DNA from: RGIG995 sp045603745 | GTDB lineage: Bacteria > Bacillota > Clostridia > Oscillospirales > UBA644 | Reading direction: 5' to 3' | Assembly (NCBI GenBank): GCA_045603745.1 | Contig: JAZUMQ010000012.1 | Location: forward strand, 19,503 to 83,502 | Length of the DNA: 64,000 nucleotides | In this document: positions 26,585 through 35,373 of the stretch, piece by piece | How the letters are laid out: every line of letters begins with the position of its first letter | Numbering within the stretch: position 1 is the stretch's first letter | The notes under the pieces: model-generated | The model's database searches: none | The model's input: the letters and a program-made list of their open reading frames with translations, nothing else | Told to the model about the DNA's origin: nothing | Translations under genes and position numbers: made by a program

Positions 26585-27319
26585 TTAAGACAACCAAGCG
26601 GTGATGGGAATGGCACTTGCCATGCCGACGATTAAGGAAACCGGCAGCGCGTAATCGGAGATCCAATGGATCTTTTTGAATTTCCCCGCAAGAAGTCCGC
26701 AGACTGCCATTACAAGCGCAGAAACCACCATGACGCAAACCGGAATCAGTCCCTTGAAATTCCCGGTAAAAGCGGCAGAAACGTCACAAAATACGAATCC
26801 TACAAAAGCGGCGATCATACCGATGAACATGGCAGATTGGAAAATGTCCGCCCACTTTTTATCCCGCTGTTCCAATTTTCCCATACCGCCCTGCAATTTT
26901 TTGCAGATGGCGGGAACCAGCCAAATTCCGACCATGATCGACAGTGTCATGACCAGGGCGATGGTGACGAATTGAGATGCGTTCGGTGTGACGCTTCCCT
27001 TCAATCCCATAGCAAGGGAGGTGTTTTCTGCGGCGATGGCTTCATAGGACAACGACCCCACCACGCTCAACCGTAACCAGGGAAGGGCAACGCCCAATTT
27101 TTTGGAGAGGGCGATAACGCTGATGACGATGGCACCCGCCGGGGCGATGGTAAAAATCCCCGCCGTTGCGGCGATATTCCGCAGTTTTTTCTTATCCATG
27201 CCGATGGCAACGCCCCGCTTCTAGGCCTTCACCAAGAAAAAGACCGATTGCCCCAAAACTGCCGCCACGATGATTGCCACCAAGACGAACAGAATCGGAT
27301 GATTTACGCTGAATTCCAT
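26585..27319 (-). pseudogene. DUF5058 family membrane protein interrupted by an in-frame TAG
   Basis: Reading from the ATG at 27319, which has AAGGAG at ideal spacing, gives 32 residues ending V-F-F-L-V-K-A, then TAG (27221-27223), then the same frame continues for 211 residues as an intact multi-helix DUF5058-like protein. A single G-to-A change of TGG (Trp) would explain the stop. An internal ATG at 27199 lacks a good ribosome site and would lose the first helix. The gene could be newly inactivated, suppressed, or affected by a sequencing error. Neighbouring genes are intact. Confidence 0.75.
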
Positions 27320-27387
27320 TAAAAAAACTCCTTTCGGACGCAATATGATACAGTTTAAATTGACGAATGATCGTCCAAACAACACGG

Positions 27388-28380
27388 TTAGCAAAGGGAA
27401 TCCACAATCCGTTTTGCCAAATGAATTTTTGTAGGGGGATGAATGTTATCGGTTTGACTGACGTCTTTTGAAATCACGGTTTTGACGCTTGGGATTTCAA
27501 ATTGAACGTCGTATTGGGCTTTCTGTATATTGCTCCAGCCCTCGCTTAACCGGGGTGTGTAGTCAGCGATCTGAACGATGGAGAAGGGTAGGTTCGGATC
27601 TCGGAAAGCGGTTCTCCAGGATTCGATGAGGGCGACAAGTTCTTTTTTATAATAGCGGGATTCCACAGGGTGCCAATTGCTTTCTCCCTGATACCACACT
27701 ACGGCAGAAAGGGAAAAAGGGAAGACCTTTGCCAACGATTCCCGATACAAAATTCCTTCCCAATTCCACGAATCGTATTTCGGGTTGGTGTAATCGGCGC
27801 ACTTTTCCTCGGGTAAAAGGGAAATTCCCAAGGATTCCGTCGTTCCTTCCGGGAGCCATGTCTCAATGATGGACGCCCCTTGATAACATCCGATCAACCC
27901 TACGGCAATTCCCTTTTGAGCAAAAAATTGCCCCACGTGATACGCCAAGGCAGACCATTGAACGGCGTTTTCTTTGGTGCATACCACCCAGCCGTCTTTT
28001 GGGGTGAATGGTTCTCCCTCAATCACGCAAGGAGCAACGAAGAGTCGTATTTTGTCATTTCCGCAAATCTGTTCGGCGGGATAATCCGAGTCCCGAAGTT
28101 TAAACTGCATATTTGATTGCCCCGACATGAGAAACACTTCTCCCACAAAAATATCGTCAAAAAGAATTTCTTCTCCGTCAAGCCGGACGGAAAGGGTGTA
28201 AGGGCCGCCGTATTCCATTGGAGGAAATTCGATTTCCCAACGGTCGGTTTCGCTATGAACGGTACAGACGTTCCCGGAAAAGGAAAGCTCAATTTCTCCC
28301 CGACCAGAACCGTAAATACGGATGGGCTTGTGGGCGGCAAAGACCATGTGAGATGTGAAAATCGGATCAATTGTTGCCAT
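27388..28380 (-). CDS. Sialate O-acetylesterase-like SGNH esterase
   Basis: 330 residues. A short beta-rich N-terminal domain is followed by an SGNH/GDSL-type esterase (SASA family). The nucleophile block is S-G-Q-S-N-M near residue 90, the W-Y-Q-G-E-S-N block lies near residue 215, and the catalytic H is in N-I-H-P-P near residue 313. It removes O-acetyl groups from sialic acids or other acylated sugars. There is no signal peptide, so it is intracellular. AAAGGAG precedes the ATG at 28380. Confidence 0.9.
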   Translation of the reverse strand: MATIDPIFTSHMVFAAHKPIRIYGSGRGEIELSFSGNVCTVHSETDRWEIEFPPMEYGGPYTLSVRLDGEEILFDDIFVGEVFLMSGQSNMQFKLRDSDYPAEQICGNDKIRLFVAPCVIEGEPFTPKDGWVVCTKENAVQWSALAYHVGQFFAQKGIAVGLIGCYQGASIIETWLPEGTTESLGISLLPEEKCADYTNPKYDSWNWEGILYRESLAKVFPFSLSAVVWYQGESNWHPVESRYYKKELVALIESWRTAFRDPNLPFSIVQIADYTPRLSEGWSNIQKAQYDVQFEIPSVKTVISKDVSQTDNIHPPTKIHLAKRIVDSLC

Positions 28381-28683
28381 AAGTACTCCTTTATGCAAAA
28401 TGTACCTTTATTCTATATCATACCATATTTCCCCAAGAAATGCAAGGGCAAAACCGAAAACTTTTTATAAAGGAAGAAAAAACAAGGATACCCATCTATG
28501 TGAGTAGGAGATTACGGTCGTCTCCCTCGCTGCGGCTCGGGCGGGGTTCGGATCTGAGAGATACGCTTGCGGTTCCCCAAAAAATCGGCGCATCCGTTGG
28601 TGCTTGATTTTTTTGACCGCTACGTCACGATCCCCTTGCTTTAACCGCCCCCGGCGGCGCTTCGGTGATCGTGCTCCGGACTG
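28381..28683. other. Gene-free junction between host and the integrative element
   Basis: About 300 bases without a convincing gene. The left half is AT-rich and upstream of the esterase. The right half (28500-28683) is GC-rich, with several short inverted repeats but no recognisable tRNA or protein-coding pattern. The element's left attachment site should lie here or just inside the recombinase 3' end. Confidence 0.4.
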
Positions 28684-30264
28684 TCATTCAACCCCGAACC
28701 CTTCGACTCCCTCCATCTCTTCGATCAGATAAGAATAAGACCTGTCCAAAAGGACAGGTCTTATTCTTATTGGTGGACCATCACCAGCCAAAAACAAATT
28801 TTTTATTTCACCGTCCTTTTCCTCCAGCTCACTTAGTAATCTGTCGTTTATCTCTACTGTATCGTCTCCCGAATGAAAAGCAATTGTTATCCTATCATCG
28901 TATAAATAAATCTTGTTGACAAAAATCTTAATTAGCATTTTCTTATACTTTTCATCGGTCATACTGCCCTTTTTGAGAGCCATTAGGAAGAACTTAATTT
29001 TCGGTTCAGTAAGCGAGGGGAACGGCATTGTTTCTTTTGAAATTTCTTCTCTAATGTTCTCTTGTTCGGCTTCTAACTGTGCAATTCTTTCGTAAATATT
29101 TTCTCTCAATCTTGGCATATCGGTTTCCAACACGGCATTAAGTGCATTATCTCTTTTACGCTCACTTTCTGCCAACCGTTTCTGCAAGTATCTCAAATTA
29201 GATGTATCTCTCTCCGCTTGGCAAATTGCTGAGACCTCTTTCGATATTTTTTCAATGTTAGGGGCAGACAACAACTTTCTGCATTGAGCCAAAACGAGAT
29301 TTTCTATATAGTTTTTCTTGACCATATCTTTTTCACATCGCTTGGCTTTTCTGCCGTTACAAATGTAATAGTTATATACTGTGCCTTGCTTTCCTGTGGC
29401 AGAAAATCCTGTCATCATCTCTTTACAGCGACCGCAGAATAACTTTGTTGTCAAAAGATACTCGACCTTTGCTCTTGCTCTGGCAGGGGCTTTCTTGTTC
29501 TTTGCCATTATTTCAGCAACCTTGTTAAACAGTTCATCGGAAATAATGCGTGGCATACCACCGGGAATTTCCTTGCCTTTGTATGTATATACACCGATAT
29601 ATCTTTTGTTCTTCAACATTGTGTGAAGCGAGTTCTTATTAAAGGCAACACCCCTTGAAGTCTTATATCCCAAAGAGTTCAAATGCCTTGTTATCTCTGT
29701 TACGGTTTTACCATTGGCATACATTTCAAAGACAGTTTCTACAATAGGGGCAGTATTGGGGTCAACCTCAAATTGCCTAAACTGATTGACTTTGAAGCCA
29801 AGTGCAATGTTACCGCCTGTGCATAGACATTGCTCACCGTTCTTGTCCATTCCTTTTTTGATCTTTTGGCTCAACTCTAAGGAATAGAATTCATCTATTG
29901 CTTCAAATATACTTTCAACAATAACACCCGAAGGACCGTCCTCTACATATTGGTTAACAGATAATACTCGGATGCCCCTCTGTTTAAGCATTCCTTTATA
30001 AATTACACTTTTTTCTTTGTTTCTAAAAAATCTACTGAATTGATAGACAACAATGCGTTCATATAATCCTGTTGAACTATCCTCAATCATTCTTTGAAAA
30101 TTAGGTCTGTTATCATCTGTACCTGTCAATGCTCTATCAACATATTCTTTAACAATGGTAAGTCCGTTCTGTTCGCAGTATTTACGACAGTCCTGTAATT
30201 GAATATCTATACTGACATCTCGTTGTGCTGTTGAACTATATCTTGCATATATAACTGCGTTCAT
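28684..30264 (-). CDS. Large serine recombinase (integrase)
   Basis: 526 residues: an N-terminal serine resolvase domain with V-I-Y-A-R-Y-S-S at residues 4-11 (catalytic Ser) and the F-S-R-F-F-R-N motif, a recombinase domain, a zinc-ribbon domain (C-G-R-C ... C-N-G-R-K-A-K-R-C at about 275-320) and a coiled-coil region. It integrates and excises the element at short att sites. The last 30 or so residues are encoded by a 17-bp palindrome (28731-28768) plus GC-rich DNA and look unlike a protein domain. The ATG overlaps the upstream gene (ATGA). Confidence 0.93.
   Translation of the reverse strand: MNAVIYARYSSTAQRDVSIDIQLQDCRKYCEQNGLTIVKEYVDRALTGTDDNRPNFQRMIEDSSTGLYERIVVYQFSRFFRNKEKSVIYKGMLKQRGIRVLSVNQYVEDGPSGVIVESIFEAIDEFYSLELSQKIKKGMDKNGEQCLCTGGNIALGFKVNQFRQFEVDPNTAPIVETVFEMYANGKTVTEITRHLNSLGYKTSRGVAFNKNSLHTMLKNKRYIGVYTYKGKEIPGGMPRIISDELFNKVAEIMAKNKKAPARARAKVEYLLTTKLFCGRCKEMMTGFSATGKQGTVYNYYICNGRKAKRCEKDMVKKNYIENLVLAQCRKLLSAPNIEKISKEVSAICQAERDTSNLRYLQKRLAESERKRDNALNAVLETDMPRLRENIYERIAQLEAEQENIREEISKETMPFPSLTEPKIKFFLMALKKGSMTDEKYKKMLIKIFVNKIYLYDDRITIAFHSGDDTVEINDRLLSELEEKDGEIKNLFLAGDGPPIRIRPVLLDRSYSYLIEEMEGVEGFGVE
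28731..28768. repeat. Perfect 17-bp inverted repeat inside the recombinase 3' end
   Basis: Arms AAGAATAAGACCTGTCC and GGACAGGTCTTATTCTT around a 4-base AAAA loop. It looks like a terminator hairpin but is read as codons near the C-terminus of the serine recombinase. Confidence 0.85.
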
Positions 30265-30725
30265 TTTTTACTCCTTTTTGTTGTTTCTTCAAGCGCTTTT
30301 CTTACTTTGTTAAAAACCAACTGATTGGGATAGTATCTGTAATCGGCAAATACCGATATACCGTCATTATAGTAATACTGTAATATTGCGGCGGCACAGG
30401 CGGCACTACGGCTCTGTCCGTATTCGCATTGGCAGATAATATCCAAGCCGTCTTTGTGTACTTGTTTGATATACTCAGCAAGGCTGTTGACCTCGGGGAA
30501 ATATGTATCAAAGGTCAAGCCGTAATCTTCGAGTATTTCTATATCAATATCATAAATCGGGATAGTAAATACTCTTTCTGCTTTGCCCTTATAATCAACG
30601 GGCTTGAAAACTTCGCCTGTTCTTTTCGAGGGCGGGTCGTAAAAACTGATAACGGCTGTGTTTTTTGGGAAAGCACCCTGTAACAGTTCTTCAATGGCTT
30701 TTCGGGAATAAATCTGTACTTTCAT
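30261..30725 (-). CDS. Dual-specificity/tyrosine phosphatase-like protein
   Basis: 154 residues containing the cysteine-phosphatase signature C-E-Y-G-Q-S-R (C-x5-R) near residue 100, followed by S-A-A-C-A-A-A-I. The usual His before the catalytic Cys is Gln here. Similar proteins occur in Clostridia mobile elements; their substrate is unknown. It overlaps the recombinase start by four bases and follows the resolvase with a 4-base gap, so it is in one operon with both. Confidence 0.7.
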   Translation of the reverse strand: MKVQIYSRKAIEELLQGAFPKNTAVISFYDPPSKRTGEVFKPVDYKGKAERVFTIPIYDIDIEILEDYGLTFDTYFPEVNSLAEYIKQVHKDGLDIICQCEYGQSRSAACAAAILQYYYNDGISVFADYRYYPNQLVFNKVRKALEETTKRSKK

Positions 30726-30729
30726 TTTC

Positions 30730-31320
30730 TTACTGCTCCTCTATGATACTTAAATATTTGTAAACCGTAGGATAGGACAACTCACAAAGTCGGGATAGGT
30801 CTTTCTTTGATATTTGCCCTTGCTGATATTTCGGGTAATGCTTATAAAAGACACTCGGTATATCATCGGCGGTAACGGTAGGTCTGCCTATCTTTTTGCC
30901 CTTCGCCTTTGCATTTTCCATACCGCTTTTGACACGCTGACTTGTGATATTCCTTTCTATCTCGCTGAATACTCCCATCATTTTGAGCATTCCCTCTGTC
31001 ATAGGGTCAAGTGCTTTACTGCAATCTACAACAAAGTTACCGAGTATCAATTTTAGGTGTCTTTCTTTGGCAAGTTCGATTATCTCACAAAGTTGCTTTG
31101 TGCTTCGGGTAATTCTGCTGACCTCAGTTGCTATAATCGTGTCCTGTGGCTGTACTGCACTTAGTAACTTGTTCAGCTCGGCTCGGTCTTCCTTTGCACC
31201 GCTTTCATATTCGAGATAAATCGTTGTGTCGGTTGCACCTTGCTGTTTCAGTTCCCGTATCTGTCTGTTAATGTCCTGCAATTTCTCATTGGTGGAACAC
31301 CTTGCATATCCGTAAATCAT
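30730..31320 (-). CDS. Small serine resolvase/invertase (Pin/Res family)
   Basis: 196 residues with a complete resolvase catalytic domain: Y-G-Y-A-R-C-S-T near residue 3 (catalytic Ser), E-V-S-R-I-T-R-S and the E-helix M-G-V-F-S-E-I-E-R-N, then a short C-terminal helix-turn-helix (L-S-R-L-C-E-L-S-Y-P-T-V-Y-K-Y-L). It could resolve co-integrates or invert a segment. The ATG at 31320 is chosen from the start of the fold. It has its own promoter and leads the phosphatase and large recombinase genes. Confidence 0.92.
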   Translation of the reverse strand: MIYGYARCSTNEKLQDINRQIRELKQQGATDTTIYLEYESGAKEDRAELNKLLSAVQPQDTIIATEVSRITRSTKQLCEIIELAKERHLKLILGNFVVDCSKALDPMTEGMLKMMGVFSEIERNITSQRVKSGMENAKAKGKKIGRPTVTADDIPSVFYKHYPKYQQGQISKKDLSRLCELSYPTVYKYLSIIEEQ

Positions 31321-31389
31321 ATCCGCACCTTTTCCTTTCTTTTTTGCAGATTTCTCCTGCCTACTATATATAACTATCCTTACACACAT

Positions 31390-31418
31390 ATTATAAGACA
31401 AAAAATGAGAAAATCCAA
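31390..31418 (-). promoter_or_regulatory. Promoter of the recombinase operon
   Basis: Minus-strand TTGGAT (31413-31418) and TATAAT (31390-31395), 17-base spacing, 70 bases before the resolvase start. Confidence 0.65.
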
Positions 31419-31487
31419 ATTCGTTAATAGTTTCGTAACATTTTGGGGTGTGGCTATAAACGAAACGGTGTATTAAGTATCATTTAT

Positions 31488-31527
31488 AGAAAACAGCCGT
31501 AATCAATGCTGACTACGGCTGTTCTTA
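31488..31527 (-). terminator. Terminator of the lipoprotein operon
   Basis: Arms AACAGCCGTA / TACGGCTGTT with a 12-base loop; read on the minus strand it is followed by TTTTCT downstream of the lipoprotein gene. Confidence 0.7.
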
Positions 31528-31594
31528 TACGGTATAAAATTATAAACGGAAAGAGATGTTTGCTTTTATAGGGGAAAACACTATTTGTCTTTCC

Positions 31595-32839
31595 TTATGC
31601 AATGATATTTGGATATATGATTATTTCGTGTATATTTTCATTCATCCAATCCCGCCTAAATTTGATGTTTATATTTTGCTTTTTCTTCAAATATGTATCG
31701 TTATCGCCGTATCCACCACTAACGATTGTTACATAAGCAGTTGTATTGCCGAGGTAGTAATCATTTTTATCGTAGCCTTCCGCTTCTATATGTGCACCAT
31801 CTCCGTCTGACACTTTTGTTTCGGCTGTTATAACCCAAGCATCGTAATGTGTACGCCCTTCTTCATCGGGTTCGGATTTCAAAGAAAACGAAAGGAATTC
31901 AAATGTACCCTCAACTACTGTGTTTGAATAATCGTGTTTTTCATATCGGTCATACCAACAGAAAGTTAGTCCGTTAACTGTCTTTGAATGTTTAGTTCCA
32001 CAGCCGTAAATATTCCCCGAAATTAGTATACCATTAAGTTTGGGCTTTTCTGTTTCAGTAGGCTTTGATGTAGTTCCGCTATCATCTGGCTTAGTGGTAT
32101 CGGGTTCAGAGGTATCGGGCTTTGTAGTTGTCGTATCTTCTGTGTTATTAGCGGTATCGGTAATAGCATCTAAACGAACCCAACCGCCCGACTCCAATCT
32201 TGCCCAAGTATGATAATTCACATAGTATAAAACCTCTCGTTCTTCTACTACGGTTATCGTTCTGTGGTCTGTGATGTCATAGAGCCAATAAGTTGAACTC
32301 ATTTTAGGCTGACTATAAACCGAAAGGCAGTTATTTTGTACTTTGATTTTATATGACTTGAAAGGGGTATCCGTTTCGGGTATTTGCGTGTTTCCCGATG
32401 TTTCGGGAACTGTTGTGCTTGGATCTGTTGTTGTCGGATAATCGTTCCAATCCTCGCCAATATATTCGTCATTTATATAATTCAAGATAATCCAACCGTC
32501 ATAGCCTTTCAACTTAGCCCAACGAAGCGGAACACCGCCAAAACTATGTGAGGTTTCATCAACAACAATATATGCACCCTTTTCAAGTATTCCTACCGTT
32601 TCCGCTTCATAATTCGGCTCTTTGTAAAGATACAATAAATCGGCGGTAATGTTAATAGCGTATTCTTCAAATGGCTCGGTGCTGTCGGCTGATGTTCCGA
32701 GGGCACTTTCTTCAGTGCTTGTATCAGTTGTGCCTGTTGTTTCTTTGTCTGTGTCGCTGTCCTGTGAATTGCTTTGACAGCCACAGAACATAGACAACAG
32801 TATTGACAATAAAAGTAATGCTGATACTATTCTTTTCAT
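31595..32839 (-). CDS. SH3-domain lipoprotein with Thr/Asp-rich linkers
   Basis: 414 residues. A signal peptide ends in the lipobox F-C-G-C (Cys about 21), then a Ser/Thr/Asp-rich linker. Two SH3-like repeats follow (about 60-130 with L-Y-L-Y-K-E-P-N-Y-E-A-E, and 162-230 with L-S-V-Y-S-Q-P). A second Thr/Pro-rich linker at 233-262 leads to a C-terminal beta-rich domain of unknown type. It is expected on the outer face of the membrane and could bind cell-wall material. It overlaps the upstream gene by four bases. Confidence 0.75.
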   Translation of the reverse strand: MKRIVSALLLLSILLSMFCGCQSNSQDSDTDKETTGTTDTSTEESALGTSADSTEPFEEYAINITADLLYLYKEPNYEAETVGILEKGAYIVVDETSHSFGGVPLRWAKLKGYDGWIILNYINDEYIGEDWNDYPTTTDPSTTVPETSGNTQIPETDTPFKSYKIKVQNNCLSVYSQPKMSSTYWLYDITDHRTITVVEEREVLYYVNYHTWARLESGGWVRLDAITDTANNTEDTTTTKPDTSEPDTTKPDDSGTTSKPTETEKPKLNGILISGNIYGCGTKHSKTVNGLTFCWYDRYEKHDYSNTVVEGTFEFLSFSLKSEPDEEGRTHYDAWVITAETKVSDGDGAHIEAEGYDKNDYYLGNTTAYVTIVSGGYGDNDTYLKKKQNINIKFRRDWMNENIHEIIIYPNIIA

Positions 32840-33699
32840 TTGCCGTCAACTCCTGTTATTTTATAGTTGCAAATATCATTAGCAACACATTTACTGTGAT
32901 TTGCTTTGTCTTTTGTGCAAATGCTCCCGTAACCGTCTGCACAGTAAGACCATAGAATGTAGTCAACCTCTGCTGTATGTTTGTGCAAGTGGGTAGCAAT
33001 TTCTGCAACAATATCAAATGCTTCATATTTAGGGACTTCGGCATTATTGTGGCACCCAAGATGCTCACTACCTAAAATACGGCATATATGTCTGTCGGGC
33101 TTGGCTATATCATAGCCGACATTTCGCAAATATTCGGCATTGAGTGCTTCCCCGAGTTGAACAAATTTATGTGGTTTTCCCTCGGTAGATAATTCCTTAA
33201 TCAGCGTTTTCAAAGTGGGGTCAGTATCAATAAACTTTTGATAAAAGTCATCAATACTGCCGTATTCCATTTCAAGTGATTGCAACTTGCCGATATTAGT
33301 ACCGATAAGGGCAACCATTTGATTTTTTATATACTGTGTACCGAGTTTATGTTGCTCGACCCTTGCGACCAAGTCCATCGGATCTGTGTTCAGCAAGGTA
33401 TCAACATCATACTGATAAAAGATTTCATCAATCAGTAGTACCCGACCTGTTTCAATATCTATGCTCGGCTCAACTCTATTCCAAGAAGCCCCCGAGGTCA
33501 GCATTGAATAGACCATAGCACGAATATGGTCTTGGATCGTAAATGTACCGCCGTTCTCTCGTTTGTCAATCTGTTTTTTGATATATGTATTTTCCCATAG
33601 TTTTTTGGCTTGTACTGTTCCGTCTTTAATCAGCAGTTCTTCACGTAACTGTTTATCCATAAGCAAGACAGCGTTTGCAACTTTATCAATGTTTTTCAA
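32836..33699 (-). CDS. Possible HhH-GPD-type protein with C-terminal Cys cluster
   Basis: 287 residues. The middle part has M-V-Y-S-M-L-T-S-G and, near residue 205, L-R-N-V-G-Y-D-I-A-K-P-D-R-H-I, reminiscent of the helix-hairpin-helix and aspartate loop of base-excision glycosylases. Four Cys follow near the C-terminus (C-A-D-G-Y-G-S-I-C ... C-V-A-N-D-I-C), a possible metal or Fe-S site with spacing unlike endonuclease III. The TTG start at 33699 follows GAGGGGTGA. A DNA-repair role is inferred and unproven. Confidence 0.45.
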   Translation of the reverse strand: MKNIDKVANAVLLMDKQLREELLIKDGTVQAKKLWENTYIKKQIDKRENGGTFTIQDHIRAMVYSMLTSGASWNRVEPSIDIETGRVLLIDEIFYQYDVDTLLNTDPMDLVARVEQHKLGTQYIKNQMVALIGTNIGKLQSLEMEYGSIDDFYQKFIDTDPTLKTLIKELSTEGKPHKFVQLGEALNAEYLRNVGYDIAKPDRHICRILGSEHLGCHNNAEVPKYEAFDIVAEIATHLHKHTAEVDYILWSYCADGYGSICTKDKANHSKCVANDICNYKITGVDGK

Positions 33700-33721
33700 G
33701 AAAATCACCCCTCTTTATAGT

Positions 33722-33928
33722 TCAGCAGTTTTTCGGTACTTCTATAAATACCTCGGGGCTGACATTCAACGCCAAACAAATGGCTCTTAAATCATCTGCA
33801 TACATAGTCCGTTTGCCGTTCATCATTGCATTGAATGTAACTTTTGATATACCTGCTTTCTGTGCTACGGCTAATTGTTTATAGCCGTTATCCTCGATAT
33901 AAGCCCTTACTTTTTTGTAAACTTCCAT
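33722..33928 (-). CDS. Small XRE-type repressor
   Basis: 68 residues forming one Cro/CI helix-turn-helix: L-A-V-A-Q-K-A-G-I-S-K-V-T-F-N-A-M-M near residues 20-37. GGAGG precedes the ATG at 33928. It is divergent from a second XRE gene across a region with palindromes, suggesting paired regulators. It probably heads the leftward HhH-like/lipoprotein operon. Confidence 0.82.
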   Translation of the reverse strand: MEVYKKVRAYIEDNGYKQLAVAQKAGISKVTFNAMMNGKRTMYADDLRAICLALNVSPEVFIEVPKNC

Positions 33929-33945
33929 ATTCAAGCCTCCTATAA

Positions 33946-34057
33946 TACAGAAATTCTGTACTTTTATACATCATACCACAGTAATGCTGTGAAGTCAATA
34001 CAAAAGTACAGAAAATCTTGATAAAAACATTGCTTTTTCTTTATTTTCGTGTATAAT
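33946..34057. promoter_or_regulatory. Divergent operator/promoter region of the element
   Basis: A perfect 15-base palindrome TACAGAAATTCTGTA is at 33946-33960, a related ACAGTAATGCTGT lies at about 33980, and a third TACAGAAAA half-site is near 34009. The rightward XRE gene has TTGCTT (34030-34035) and TATAAT (34052-34057), 16-base spacing. Confidence 0.65.
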
Positions 34058-34079
34058 ATCTATAAGTGAGGTGATTTTC

Positions 34080-34400
34080 TTGAAATACGAGATTGGAAAT
34101 AGAATACGCAAGTACAGAAAGGAAAGTGGTCTGACACAAGAACAGTTGGCAGAGAAAATAAACGTAACCAAGAGCCGTGTATCGAATTGGGAGCAGGGCA
34201 TAAACAGACCCGATGCGGATATTATCGGTAATATCTGCCGAGCATTAAATGTATCTCCGAGTGATTTGCTTGATGTTCATTTGACTGATGACGAGCTGAA
34301 CGCACACGAAAAGAAAGTTATCAAAGCATACCGCACAAAAGAAGATTTACAGCAGGCTGTGGATATTCTTTTAGGCATAGACGAGGACACCGCAGAATAA
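34080..34400 (+). CDS. XRE-family regulator
   Basis: 106 residues: helix-turn-helix at about residues 4-58 (G-N-R-I-R-K-Y-R-K-E-S-G-L-T-Q-E-Q-L-A) and a short C-terminal helix. The TTG at 34080 is taken as the start because GAGGTG lies six bases before it; the upstream GTG is part of that ribosome site. The same sequence context (GGTGATTTTCTTGAAA) precedes the HhH-like gene on the other strand. Confidence 0.82.
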   Translation: MKYEIGNRIRKYRKESGLTQEQLAEKINVTKSRVSNWEQGINRPDADIIGNICRALNVSPSDLLDVHLTDDELNAHEKKVIKAYRTKEDLQQAVDILLGIDEDTAE

Positions 34401-34652
34401 GGCATAAAACCGCCTGTCTGCCATTTTAATTATAACAGTATAAATTATCGGGGGATTTACCTTTTACTTTGTATCGCCTTTGCGATCGTGAGAGCGACCC
34501 GAAAAACCTTTAATATTATTGAAGGCACAAAAGATACTGTTTTCTGTCTGTTGGTAATTCGGCTGAAACTGTCGCAGAGTTTCAAACATTCGGAACATCT
34601 AACCGAGATGTATCACTCTTTCGTGTCAAAATTACGAAAAGAGGACATCACT

Positions 34653-34868
34653 ATGAAAAGAGTACGAAGAACGATTACAACAGACACAGGGACGGGGACG
34701 CAAAAGCCAGCCGAGCTGTCAACCGAGGCAAGATACAGTAATGCAGATGTACTTGTCCTGTTAATGACTATCCTTGAATTGCAAGGACTGCCCATTTCCG
34801 CTATTGAGAAAGCAGACGGTACTTGCGATTATACCATTGGCGATATGACTTATAATGTTGTCACCTAA
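34653..34868 (+). CDS. Small protein of unknown function
   Basis: 71 residues beginning M-K-R-V-R-R-T-I, basic at the N-terminus, then L-V-L-L-M-T-I-L-E-L-Q-G and a C-terminal G-T-C-D-Y-T-I-G-D. GAGGA lies seven bases before the ATG. It follows the XRE gene by 250 bases of non-coding sequence. No family is recognised. Confidence 0.5.
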   Translation: MKRVRRTITTDTGTGTQKPAELSTEARYSNADVLVLLMTILELQGLPISAIEKADGTCDYTIGDMTYNVVT

Positions 34869-34904
34869 GATTAGCCCCCTTATAACTCGCTTCATATAAA
34901 GGGA

Positions 34905-34948
34905 AAAGCCATTGAAACCGCTGTTGCAGTTCCAATGGCTTTTTATAT
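34905..34948. terminator. Bidirectional terminator-like hairpin
   Basis: Inverted repeat AAAGCCATTG / CAATGGCTTTTT between the rightward small gene and the leftward RT cassette; usable by both. Confidence 0.75.
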
Positions 34949-34949
34949 A

Positions 34950-35123
34950 TCAAACACAAATGTTACTATTGTCAATTAGATACTCCTGTATCTCAAACAA
35001 TAACATATGTATTTGATTGAGTTTAGTTAATATCTCATCAGGCAGGTCAGATAGTTTCTGTTCAGCATCCGAGATATTGTCTTGTGCGTACATAAATGCA
35101 ACAAGGGGCGATACATCAATCAT
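34950..35123 (-). CDS. 57-residue protein, last gene of the RT cassette
   Basis: Acidic and hydrophobic small protein (begins M-I-D-V-S-P-L-V-A-F-M-Y-A-Q-D), probably helical. AGAGGA precedes the ATG, which overlaps the stop of the upstream small gene (ATGA), a strong sign of translation. No homology is recognised. It ends at the terminator-like hairpin 34905-34948. Confidence 0.6.
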   Translation of the reverse strand: MIDVSPLVAFMYAQDNISDAEQKLSDLPDEILTKLNQIHMLLFEIQEYLIDNSNICV

Positions 35124-35368
35124 TCCTCTGACTCCTTTTCACTCGCTGTATCATATAGTGAAAATTCCGCTTCGTTTACTGCTGTATATGCAAAGTTCAA
35201 ATCTTGCCAAAAATCATTGTAAAATGCATCTCTTTTGTTATCGCTAACAAAAAGATAATGTTGTGCATTGGTTATACAGTCCTTTGCCATTGCGAGTTCT
35301 CGCAATATTTCAAGCTGAGTTTTGGGGTCAATAGTATTGTATAATGTTACAGTATTATTTTTTGACAT
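35120..35368 (-). CDS. 82-residue protein next to the reverse transcriptase
   Basis: Starts at the ATG at 35368 behind GGAGGTAAC, five bases after the RT stop. The sequence is acidic with helical character (T-Q-L-E-I-L-R-E-L-A-M-A-K-D-C-I and many Glu/Asp near the end). It is co-transcribed with the RT and coupled to the 57-residue gene. The function is unknown; it could be an accessory factor of the RT. Confidence 0.6.
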   Translation of the reverse strand: MSKNNTVTLYNTIDPKTQLEILRELAMAKDCITNAQHYLFVSDNKRDAFYNDFWQDLNFAYTAVNEAEFSLYDTASEKESEE

Positions 35369-35373
35369 AATAG

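Noticed and set aside
28500..28683. tRNA gene or RNA fragment at the left element junction
   Set aside because: Neither strand gives a T-loop, anticodon arm or acceptor stem that pair.
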